Origin: Anaerolineae bacterium
Lineage (GTDB): Bacteria > Chloroflexota > Anaerolineae > JAFGEY01
Assembly (NCBI GenBank): GCA_016929205.1
Contig: JAFGJF010000016.1
Span: 1-25,202, forward strand
Length of the DNA stretch: 25,202 bases
Reading direction: 5' to 3'
Below, piece after piece: positions 1 to 7,576 of this stretch (the stretch's first letter is position 1; every line of letters begins with the position of its first letter). The position numbers were made by a program, and so were the translations under genes. The notes below the pieces were generated by a model. The model saw only the letters and a list, made by a program, of their open reading frames with translations, was not told where the DNA came from and searched no databases.

Positions 1-2914
1 CAAAGCCACATGGGCCAACGTCGTGCCTGCCGCCCTGGCTCGCCCGATTAACTCCCGACCGCTCAAGCTGGACGCCGTGCGCCAGGCGCAGAACGACGGC
101 GTCAAGGCTGTCGGCCAGGCCTCGGCTATGGGTATGATCCTCATCCCGCCGCTGTTGTGGGTCGTGGCCATCGTCGCCATCATCCGCGCCAGGGTCGCCA
201 GGCGCGCCCTGATCGGGCTCGGCGTGGCGGTTGGTGTCCTGCTCATCTTGGGCGTCTGTGCTATCGGCTGGGTCATCATCATGTCCGAAATCTGGTACAG
301 CGGGGACCTCGAACTCGTTTTCATCCCCCTCCTCGCAGCCCTGGGCCTGGCCTTGTTGATCTTTGGCGTCTACGCCTGGGTGAAGCGCGATCCGGCAGCC
401 AAAACCCTCTCCATCTTGTCCCTGGGCTGGGGCGCGCTGCTCTTCCTGCTCATCCTGGCCTCGGATCGGGGTCCCGAGCCGGACGAGGGCTGGATCATGG
501 CCGCCCTGCTCGCCTACCTGCTGATCCCCGGTGCCTACCTGCTCTATGGGCAGGGACGCTGGTGGCAAGAACGCCGCTTTGCCGGGGGTTTGTCCACCGG
601 CATTGGGCTGTTATCCGCGCTACCGGCGATGTTGATCCTGCCTGCCCTGACCTTGCTTTCGACAAGCTCCCTTCGCGGAGGCGCGATGATGCAGCCGATG
701 GCAAGCGCGCCAATGCCTCAAGGGATTATGGATACGGTTGTCATCGAAGAGGTCGTCATGGAGGTCGAAAAAGAGGTCCAAACCGAGGTTGATCAAGTCG
801 CAGCCGGCGAGACCACCGAAGCGCCCCGCCTGCGCCAATATTTTCCGGAAACGCTCTACTGGAACCCAGAGGTCGTGACCGACGAGAGCGGCTTTGTCTC
901 TCTCGGCGTGCCGATGGCCGACAGCATCACCACCTGGCGGTTGACCGCGCTGGCCTCCACCCAGGATGGCCGGCTCGGCTTTACCACCCGCGGCATCCGC
1001 GTTTTCCAGGACTTTTTCGTCGACATCGACCTGCCCGTCTCGCTGACCCAGGGCGACGAGATCAGCATCCCCGTCGGCGTGTTCAACTATTTGCCCGAAG
1101 CACAAGAGGTGCGCCTCGTCGTCGAGCAGGAAGCGTGGTTCGAGCTGCTTGGTCAGGCAGAACAAACCCTGACCATCGCCTCCAACGACATCGAGGTCGT
1201 CTATTTTCCCATCCGCGTCACCCAATTCGGGCAGCAGGGCTTCCAGATCACCGCCTGGGGTTCCAGAATGAGCGACGCCATCCGCCGCCAGGTGCGAGTC
1301 GTGCCCGACGGCAAGGAGATCCGCCTCACCGACAGTGACTGGCTGCGCGAGAGCAAGGAGGTTGTTCTCGACATTCCCGCTTCCGCCGTGCCCGGTACCC
1401 CGCGCGTCGAGGTCAAGATTTATCCGGGGGTCATGGCCCAGATCATCGAGGGGTTGGAAAAGATCCTGCGCCTGCCTCACGGTTGATTCGAACAAACTAC
1501 GTCGGCGACGTATCCCAATGTTCTCGTACTGGATTACCTTCAACGCAGTGGACAGGCCAGCCCCGAAATTCAACTGCAGGCCGAAAAATATGTCGGCACC
1601 GGTTACCAACGCCTGCTGACCTTTGAAGTCAGCGGCGGTGGGTTCTCGCTGATGGGCAACCCGCCAGCCAAAATCTTTTTGACCGCCTATGGATTGATGG
1701 AATTCATCGATATGGCCAAAGTCTATCCCGTCGACGAGGCCGTCATCGAGCGTGCCGCCAAGTGGCTGCTCAAGCAGCAGCAAGCCGATGGCACCTGGAA
1801 CGTCAGTGACTACCGCGCCGGTCAGGGCGCGCTTGGCGCGACCGCCTATGCCACCTGGGCTCTCGTCCAGGCCGGCTACGAGGACACCCCTCAAGTCGCC
1901 AAAGCGATCTCTTATCTGCGCGAGTTTGCCCTACAAGAGCAAGACGCCTACAATCTCGCCTTCGTCGCCAATGCCCTCGCCGCCTATGCACCCGACGACG
2001 CGATGACCAATGCCGTGCTCGACCGCCTGTACGACATGCGCGCGCAGGATGGCGACAACGTGTACTGGCAAGCTGGCGACACCTTTATGGGCGCAACCGG
2101 CGACAGCGGCAGCATCGAGACCACCGCCCTGGCAGCCTATGCCTTCCTCCAGGCCGACGCCCACCCCGACGCCGTCACCGGCACCCTCGCTTACCTCGTC
2201 CGGGCCAAAGACAGTTGGGGCACCTGGAGCACCACCCAGGCTACCATCCTCTCCTTGCGCACCCTGCTCCTGGCCTCGGAAAAGGCCGGCCGTTCCGAGG
2301 GCCCGGCGACGATCCTGGTCACCCTCAACCAGGAACAGACCCAACAGCTAACCATTGACCAGACCAACGCCGACGTCGTCCACCTGGTCACCTTTGACCG
2401 GGGATTCTCACCCACCGGCGCCAACCGTGTCCAGATCGAGCTGCAGGGCGGTGGCAACCTGATGGCCCAGGTCGCCACCAGCTACTACCTGCCCTGGAAC
2501 CTGGTCCCGCCCGTGCCGGAAAAAAAAGAGCAAATCAGCATCGACGTCGCCTACGATCGCACCGCCTTGGCCGTCAACGACGAGGTCACGGTCAGCGTCG
2601 ACGTCAGGTTAAACGTGCCGGGCGTGGTCAAGATGGCCCTGGTCGACCTCGGTGTGCCGCCCGGCTTTACCGTGCTCACCGAGGATTTGAGCCGTCTCGT
2701 CGAGCAGGGGCTCATCGCCCGCTACGAACTGACCGGCCGGCAGATCATCGTCTATTTGGAAGATTTTTCGGCTGAAACGCCGCTGGCTTTCAGCTATCGC
2801 CTGCGCGCTCGTTTCCCGATGCGCGCCCAGACGCCGCCGTCTGGCGCGTACGACTATTACAATCCCACTCACGCGGCCGAACGCGCACCGCTGCACATGA
2901 TCGTAAACGAATAA
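1..2914 (+). CDS. Alpha-2-macroglobulin family protein, 5'-partial, with in-frame TGA at the thioester cysteine (candidate selenoprotein)
   Basis: The frame is open from the left edge, so the N-terminus lies outside the window. Visible order: six hydrophobic segments (about nt 134-661), a low-complexity acidic stretch in the usual bait-region position (about nt 662-825), the A2M domain (FPETLYW and ADSITTWRLTA, from about nt 841), the thioester-containing alpha-helical domain (about nt 1425-2330, including GTWSTTQATILSL), and an A2M receptor-binding-type domain (about nt 2617-2880). The frame contains a single TGA, at 1484-1486. Around it the protein reads LPHG-[TGA]-FEQTTSATYPNVLVLDYL, matching the family thioester motif G-C-x-E-Q. 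The frame continues intact to TAA at 2912-2914, giving 970 visible residues with the TGA at 495. A2M proteins trap proteases and form a covalent link through a Cys-Gln thioester. Two readings are possible: selenocysteine insertion, or a nonsense change or read error at a TGC/TGT codon. I favour selenocysteine because of the downstream hairpin, but it is unproven. The ATG at 1652 has no Shine-Dalgarno sequence, and starting there would discard the motif. Confidence 0.85.
1484..1523 (+). promoter_or_regulatory. Candidate bacterial SECIS element after in-frame UGA
   Basis: The UGA at 1484-1486 is followed by 11 nt, then a perfect 6-bp stem (TACGTC 1498-1503 with GACGTA 1507-1512) closing a GGC loop (1504-1506). 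An outer stem GAACA 1490-1494 with TGTTC 1519-1523 can form across an internal loop of 3 and 6 nt. The apical loop begins 18 nt after the UGA and has G in its first two positions. Both agree with the general rules for bacterial SECIS elements: a stem-loop inside the coding sequence, loop about 16-37 nt from the UGA, and a guanine early in the loop. Function is inferred from geometry only; SelB recognition cannot be judged from the sequence. Confidence 0.55.
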
Positions 2915-2918
2915 CTCG

Positions 2919-2968
2919 GGAACCGGATTTTTATCCCGCGTCGTTTGTACGCGCCAAAACCCGGTTCC
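2919..2968 (+). terminator. Long hairpin after the A2M gene, possible terminator
   Basis: GGAACCGG (2919-2926) pairs with CCGGTTCC (2961-2968). The stem continues after one mismatch with TTTT/AAAA (2928-2931 and 2956-2959), and an inner CGCGT/ACGCG stem (2937-2941 and 2949-2953) tops it. It starts 5 nt after the A2M stop codon. There is no good U-tract after the 3' arm (only TTGACT), so it may slow or stabilise the 3' end rather than act as a classical intrinsic terminator. Confidence 0.45.
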
Positions 2969-3008
2969 TTGACTCACCTGCAACCATACATCCATCGGAG
3001 GCAAAAAA

Positions 3009-4403
3009 ATGGTCGATCTGGAACAAGCACTGCAAGCCGTGGAGAGCGGCCTGCTGCCGGCGATCCGCATCGCAGGACGCCCGCAGCCGCCGTTCAACCT
3101 TACTGATCGGATGGTCCGTTACAACGTGCCCGGGTTCAGCATCGCCCTCGTCCTAGGGAACGAGATCGCCTGGACCAGGGGACACGGCCTGTTGGAAGCC
3201 GGAAGCGACAAACCGGTGACCGCCAACACCCTCTTTCAGGCAGCATCGATCAGCAAACCGGTCTCGGCTATGGCCGCCCTGCGCCTGGTACAGGACGGCT
3301 TGCTCGACCTGGACGCCGACGTGAACACGGTCTTGCGCTCGTGGCAGATCCCGGAGAACGAACACACTCGGGCGCACAAGGTGACCCTGCGCGGCTTGTT
3401 GTCTCACACTGCCGGGCTGACGGTCAGCGGCTTTCGTGGCTACCCTGCCGGCCAGGACGTGCCCACCGTGCGGCAGATCCTCGACGGCCAGCCGCCTGCC
3501 AACTCGGACCCCGTCCGCGTGTTCCAGGAACCGGGAACGGCATACAGCTATTCGGGCGGCGGCTATACGGTGATCCAGCAGTTTCTCGAGGATGTGACCG
3601 GCCAACCATTCGCCGATCTGATGCAGACGCTCGTCCTCGACAAACTGGGCATGGCCCACAGCACCTTCCAGCAGCCCCTGCCCGAGACACTCACCGCCAG
3701 TGCAGCCGTTGCCCACTGGGGCGGCGGCCAGCCAGTCCCCGGCGGATGGCACACCTATCCCGAACTGGCGGCAGCGGGACTGTGGACCACGCCATCCGAC
3801 CTGGCGCGTTTTGTGATCGAGATCCTCAAATCATATGCCGGCAAATCCAATGTCGTGCTCTCGGCCGAGATGACCCGGCAAATGCTCACTCCACCGGCAG
3901 GCGGTTTCTACGGACTCGGGTTTGCCATCGTTGAGGCTGGGGGACGGCCAAGATTCGAACATTTTGGGTGGAACGAAGGCTACCACAGCTTTATGGGTGG
4001 ACACGTGGATCACGGGCAGGGCGTCGTGTGGATGGCCAACGGGGAAAACGGCGAACTGCTCGGTCAAGAAGTGATGCGTGGCCTGGCTCAAGCCTTGGGC
4101 TGGTCGGGTTTCGAGCAGCTGGAAAAAGCCGTTGCTCAAGTTGATCCGGCCATCTATGCCCGCTATGAAGGTCAATATCGCCCTGCCGACCGTCCGGATG
4201 ATCGTGTCGTGATCGTCCAAGAGCGCGGCCGGCTCTTTTTGGAAGAAATGCCAGATCGCACGTTCTACGAGCTCATCCCTGAATCGGACACCCGCTTTTT
4301 CTCTTGTGACCGCCCGGAGCCGGTCACCTTTATCACCGGCACCGGCGTCGCCGTCGAGACCATACGGATCGGTGAACACTGGCGGCTGGAACGGATGGGC
4401 TAA
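3009..4403 (+). CDS. Serine hydrolase, beta-lactamase/penicillin-binding-protein-like (PF00144 type)
   Basis: 464 aa, starting at ATG 3009 with the ribosome binding site GGAGG just upstream (GGAGGCAAAAAAATG). The SxxK motif of the family is visible as S80-I-S-K83 in a typical helix (SISKPVSAMAALRL). The second motif, usually YSN, appears as Y181-S-G in YSGGGYTVIQQFLEDVTG. A later HFGWNEGYHSFMGGH segment is the likely counterpart of the KTG/HxG third motif. The last 70 or so residues form a small beta-rich extension, as in many serine hydrolases with a DUF3471-like tail. There is no signal peptide, so the protein is probably cytoplasmic. The substrate is unknown: esterase, D-aminopeptidase or peptidase activities all occur in this family. 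It is separated from the A2M gene by 94 nt with a hairpin, and its stop lies 6 nt from the convergent VWA-domain stop. Confidence 0.88.
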   Translation: MVDLEQALQAVESGLLPAIRIAGRPQPPFNLTDRMVRYNVPGFSIALVLGNEIAWTRGHGLLEAGSDKPVTANTLFQAASISKPVSAMAALRLVQDGLLDLDADVNTVLRSWQIPENEHTRAHKVTLRGLLSHTAGLTVSGFRGYPAGQDVPTVRQILDGQPPANSDPVRVFQEPGTAYSYSGGGYTVIQQFLEDVTGQPFADLMQTLVLDKLGMAHSTFQQPLPETLTASAAVAHWGGGQPVPGGWHTYPELAAAGLWTTPSDLARFVIEILKSYAGKSNVVLSAEMTRQMLTPPAGGFYGLGFAIVEAGGRPRFEHFGWNEGYHSFMGGHVDHGQGVVWMANGENGELLGQEVMRGLAQALGWSGFEQLEKAVAQVDPAIYARYEGQYRPADRPDDRVVIVQERGRLFLEEMPDRTFYELIPESDTRFFSCDRPEPVTFITGTGVAVETIRIGEHWRLERMG

Positions 4404-4409
4404 CGAAAT

Positions 4410-6475
4410 CTACCGTGTATCATGCCCGAGTAACTCGCCGCGTACAGTCCGCACCAGCGACATGGCTTGCAGTTCGTCCAGGCGATAGCAGGGACCGTTC
4501 AACGAATCGGCCAGTTCCTGCGCCAGCCCACGGTCGAATGCAATGTGCTCCATATTGACCACCACCGAACGGATTGGGCTGTTTCGAAACAACGAACAAA
4601 TACGCAGTGCCTCGGCGCGCGGCGAGTCGCCCGACATCGGCACGTTGCCGGCCCCATCGGTCAGCAAGATCATCATCGGCATCACCTGGGGATTCAAGCG
4701 CAGTTCTTGTTTCAGGATCTGGTACGAAAGCCACAGGCCGTGCGGCAGAGGTGTTTTGCCGCCGACCGGAATCTCTTTGAGCTTTTTCTGCGCCAGGTCG
4801 ACGCTGGAGGTCGGACGCAGCACCACCCGTGCCTGGTCCTTGTTAAAAACGACCAGTCCCACCGAGTCGCGTTTTTGATAGGCGTCGTTCAAAAGCGAGA
4901 GGATCGCCCCCTTGGTTGCCTGGATGCGCTCGGCAGCGGCCATGCTCCAACTGGCGTCGACCGTAAACAGGATGCAGTTGGCCGCGCGACGCACGCGCAC
5001 CTTTTGCCGTAGATCGTCGACATGGATCGAAAAATCGCGCCCCTCGTCCGCTCTCTCAACCTGGTGGATCGCTGCCTCGCGAAAAGTGGCATCAAAAGCA
5101 ACGTCTGTCGCCCGTTCGTCCTCTTCAAGCCGGCGGCTGCGCACGTAATGCCCGCGTTTCCGCTGCGTCTGGGTCACCGAGCGCTTGCCCGCCGAGCGGC
5201 GGGTCAGCCGGTCGATCGGAGAGGAGATGCGTCGTGGCGAAAACGCTTCGCCGACGTCGATCTGTCTCTCGGTAGCGTGTTTGCCTGCTTCTGTCGGCTC
5301 GGTGCTCTGCTCGCTCGGGCGCGGCACGGCATCCTGCGCGTCCGGCTCTGCATCCACGTCCGATTCGGCGTCGCCTATGTCTTCGCCGTCACTTGCGTTT
5401 TTTTTTCCCCATCTCCGGCCGCAGGCGCCTCTTGCTCTGCCTGTGCCCGGTTCTGCGCTTCGTCGAGACGCGCTTGCAGATTATTCAGATCCGTCTCCGT
5501 ATCCTCAAAAGGATGCCGTTTCAGGCGATGCGGCAAAGCCAGCTCTGCCGCCTGGAGAATGTCGCCTTCCTGGATCTCGGTCCGTCCATTAAAAGCAGCA
5601 TTAGCCAGGGCTGCTTTCAAAATCACGATATCGGCGCGATGCCCGTCGACGTGATAGCTCGCCGTCAGCTCGGCAATGAGTCGCAAGTCATACGACGTGT
5701 ACGTCACGTCCGCCAAAAGATGGCGCGCCGCTGCGATCTTGAGCGTCATCTCGTGCTCGTAGGGCTGCCACTCGATGGAAAAACCATCCGGGTCTTGTTC
5801 AAATTGAACCCGCCGTTCCAGCACCGCCACCCGCGCTCGCGGGTCGATCAACCCTTCGATCTCGACACACAGCGCAAAACGGTCCAGCAACTGCGGCCGC
5901 AGTTCGCCCTCCTCGGGATTCATCGTCCCCACCAGGATAAACTGGGCAGGGTGCTGAAACGAGATCCCTTCGCGCTCGACAATATTCACCCCCATTGCCG
6001 CCGAGTCGAGCAGCAGGTCAACCACGTGATCGTCCAGCAGGTTCACCTCGTCCACATAAAGCAGCCCCCGGTTAGCCTGCGCCAAAAGCCCCGGCTCAAA
6101 GTGTTTGCGCCCGGTCTGAATGGCCCGTTCGATATCCAACGTGCCGACGACCCGGTCTTCGGTCGCGCTGACCGGCAGATCGACGAATCGAGTCCGGCGG
6201 ATGCCGGTCGGCAGCGCTTGCTGTGCTGCCAATCGCTCCCGGCAGTTGTCACAAAGCAGCTCTGGCACGTCCGGATCGCAGCTAAAAACACAGTCATCCA
6301 CCACATCCAGGTCGGGTAGCAGCGCAGCCAGCGCCCGGGCCGCCGTCGATTTAGCCGTCCCGCGCTCTCCTCGGATGAGAACGCCGCCGATTTTGGGATT
6401 AATGGCGTTCAAGATCAACGCCCGTTTCATCTTTTCTTGATCTACGATTGCCGTAAACGGAAATAGTTGCCGCAT
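4410..6475 (-). CDS. ChlD/BchD-like metal-chelatase medium subunit made by -1 frameshift (AAA+ plus VWA fusion)
   Basis: Start ATG 6475 follows GGAGG with a 5-nt spacer. Frame 1 encodes an AAA+ ATPase and ends at TAG 5375-5377. Frame 2, from the A9 run at 5398-5406 onward, is open without a stop to 4410 and encodes an acidic linker (NASDGEDIGDAESDVDAEP) and a VWA domain with a MIDAS motif D-A-S-W-S and a second element LLTDGAG. A -1 slip at GAA AAA AAA AAC joins them into about 688 aa, the usual length of ChlD. The VWA part taken alone would begin at GTG 5357 without any ribosome binding site and with part of the acidic linker cut off. ChlD works with ChlI to drive ATP-dependent insertion of Mg2+ (with ChlH) or Co2+ (with CobN); neither large subunit is in the window. 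A homopolymer read error is the main alternative to programmed frameshifting. Confidence 0.7.
5375..6475 (-). CDS. ChlI-like metal-chelatase AAA+ ATPase, zero-frame product
   Basis: 366 aa from ATG 6475 to TAG 5375-5377. Walker A is G36-E-R-G-T-A-K-S-T, Walker B is LLYVDEVN, and the sensor/arginine-finger segment is GTMNPEEGELRPQLLDRFAL. A CDPDVPELLCDNC cluster and the VGTLDIERAI..G segment are typical of BchI/ChlI. The nucleotide-binding motifs are fully intact, unlike many ChlD N-termini, which suits a protein that must also serve as the active small subunit. The last residues after the lysine pair (TQVTAKT) look arbitrary, as expected when normal termination is a minor or alternative outcome of a frameshift site. 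The metal may be Mg or Co; the genes around it do not decide this. Confidence 0.85.
   Translation of the reverse strand: MRQLFPFTAIVDQEKMKRALILNAINPKIGGVLIRGERGTAKSTAARALAALLPDLDVVDDCVFSCDPDVPELLCDNCRERLAAQQALPTGIRRTRFVDLPVSATEDRVVGTLDIERAIQTGRKHFEPGLLAQANRGLLYVDEVNLLDDHVVDLLLDSAAMGVNIVEREGISFQHPAQFILVGTMNPEEGELRPQLLDRFALCVEIEGLIDPRARVAVLERRVQFEQDPDGFSIEWQPYEHEMTLKIAAARHLLADVTYTSYDLRLIAELTASYHVDGHRADIVILKAALANAAFNGRTEIQEGDILQAAELALPHRLKRHPFEDTETDLNNLQARLDEAQNRAQAEQEAPAAGDGEKKTQVTAKT
5398..5416 (-). promoter_or_regulatory. Candidate programmed -1 frameshift site (A9 with upstream SD-like GGAG)
   Basis: Read on the minus strand, GGAG (5416-5413) is followed by ATGGGG and then nine A residues (5406-5398). 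Slipping back by one base on A-AAA-AAA moves the ribosome from the frame that stops at 5375 into the VWA frame. An SD-like sequence a short distance upstream of an A-rich heptamer is the same arrangement as in E. coli dnaX. I saw no clearly strong downstream hairpin; short GGCG/CGCC pairings within 40 nt are possible. Programmed frameshifting in chlD genes that lack a separate chlI is described in the literature. Confidence 0.6.
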
Positions 6476-6502
6476 TGAATCCTCCACATCTTGATCAACG
6501 AT

Positions 6503-6530
6503 ATTATACTCGCCGGGAGTGAAAAGGCAA
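6503..6530 (-). promoter_or_regulatory. Promoter of the chelatase gene
   Basis: On the minus strand TTGCCT (6530-6525), 16 nt, then a perfect -10 TATAAT (6508-6503). The start codon is 28 nt downstream of the -10 with a GGAGG site between. The palindrome TTGATCAA (6491-6498) lies just after the -10 and could be an operator, though this is only a suggestion. Confidence 0.6.
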
Positions 6531-6552
6531 GACGCCAGGCCGTTTTTTGCTA

Positions 6553-6582
6553 TTGACGGCAGGTACAAGACTGTGGTACAAT
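6553..6582 (+). promoter_or_regulatory. Promoter of the HEAT-repeat / radical SAM operon
   Basis: TTGACG (6553-6558), 18-nt spacer, TACAAT (6577-6582), with the -10 preceded by TGTGG. The leader to the ATG at 6688 is about 98 nt and contains CCGG-rich and GCCC/GGGC short inverted repeats just before the ribosome binding site. The promoter diverges from the chelatase promoter. Confidence 0.6.
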
Positions 6583-6687
6583 CTGAGTGAAATAAACATT
6601 TGGCCGTTCATACCGGATCCCCCGGTTCGACAGCCCCGTGAGCCAGATGGCCTTGCCCAAAACCCGAAGGGCTTTATAGGAGGAGCG

Positions 6688-7557
6688 ATGGACTTGTTCG
6701 ATGACACGTTCGAAAACGAACTGGATCCAGACATAGAGATGGAAATGACTGAAGCATCGATGCACACTTGGTTGGCACGACTGGACGACACAGATCCCGA
6801 GACACGTGTGACGGCGATCCAAAATCTGTGGAACCACGTCGATGCCGAGGTGATGGAACGCCTGTACGACCTTGCTCAAAACGATCCCGATCAGACGGTG
6901 CGCGGCAAAGCCTTGTCTGGTCTGGGCAGATATATTTACGAAGCCGTCATTCTCGACTTTGAGTGGGACGATCCCTATCTTGACGACTGGTACACCGAAC
7001 AAGATTATCAACGGATATACACACTCTTGACCGGCGTTTATACCGACGAAAGCAAATCCCTGGAAGAAAGACGCTACGCAGTCGAGGGCCTGAGTTTTCT
7101 GTACGACGACCCCATTCCTGGATTCATCGAAGAGTTGTATGTCCGGCCGGAAAAAGAGGCCAAAATAAGCGCGCTCTTTGCGATGGGGCGCAATGGCTCC
7201 AAACGCTGGCTCGATATCCTCGGAAGAGAGATTTGGAGCCGCGACAAAGAGATCCGCATCGAAGCCATCGACGCAGTCGCCGAAATGAACGCCGACAGTT
7301 TTGGCAAAGATCTATGGCGTATGACCTACGATCATGACCAGGACGTCGTCATGGCCGCCATCTGGGCACTGGGGCAGACAGGCTGGGAAGAGGCGTTTGA
7401 GCGGCTGGATGAACTGACCTTGCATCCCGACCCGGACATCAGCCAGTTGGCCGACGTGGCGCTCGAAGAATGGATGATGTTCAGCCAACTCAGCGATGAT
7501 GCCGGTCTGCTCGCCGAAGACGAAGACCTGAACGACGAAACAGAATGGTCGCTATAA
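6688..7557 (+). CDS. HEAT-repeat domain protein
   Basis: 289 aa. ATG 6688 is chosen over upstream in-frame starts because AGGAGG (6678-6683) precedes it directly and the promoter lies about 100 nt upstream. The sequence is acidic and built of helical repeats: segments such as DPETRVTAIQNLWNHVDAEVMERLYDL, DKEIRIEAIDAVAEM and DQDVVMAAIWALGQTGWEEAFERL follow the HEAT pattern in which a D/R-rich turn starts each repeat. There are no membrane segments and no catalytic motifs, so it is probably a cytoplasmic scaffold or protein-binding factor. It ends 19 nt before the radical SAM gene, so the two are probably co-transcribed. The exact partner is unknown. Confidence 0.8.
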   Translation: MDLFDDTFENELDPDIEMEMTEASMHTWLARLDDTDPETRVTAIQNLWNHVDAEVMERLYDLAQNDPDQTVRGKALSGLGRYIYEAVILDFEWDDPYLDDWYTEQDYQRIYTLLTGVYTDESKSLEERRYAVEGLSFLYDDPIPGFIEELYVRPEKEAKISALFAMGRNGSKRWLDILGREIWSRDKEIRIEAIDAVAEMNADSFGKDLWRMTYDHDQDVVMAAIWALGQTGWEEAFERLDELTLHPDPDISQLADVALEEWMMFSQLSDDAGLLAEDEDLNDETEWSL

Positions 7558-7576
7558 CAAAACTAGAAAACGAATC

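Noticed and set aside
1484..1486. A genome-wide recoding of TGA to an amino acid
   Set aside because: TGA is the proper stop of the radical SAM gene (9416-9418, within an ATGA overlap) and of its partner (ending 10068).
620..1894. Long open frame (424 codons) on the minus strand opposite the A2M gene
   Set aside because: It mirrors the codon pattern of the A2M gene, has no recognisable domain and no start signal. GC-rich coding DNA often leaves the opposite strand open.
1652..2914. The second half of A2M as a separate gene starting at ATG 1652
   Set aside because: No Shine-Dalgarno sequence precedes it; conserved thioester-domain residues continue in the same frame upstream to the TGA and beyond.
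4410..5357. The VWA gene as an independent gene from GTG 5357
   Set aside because: No ribosome binding site; the same frame remains open upstream through an acidic linker back to the A9 run, so a frameshift fusion explains it better.
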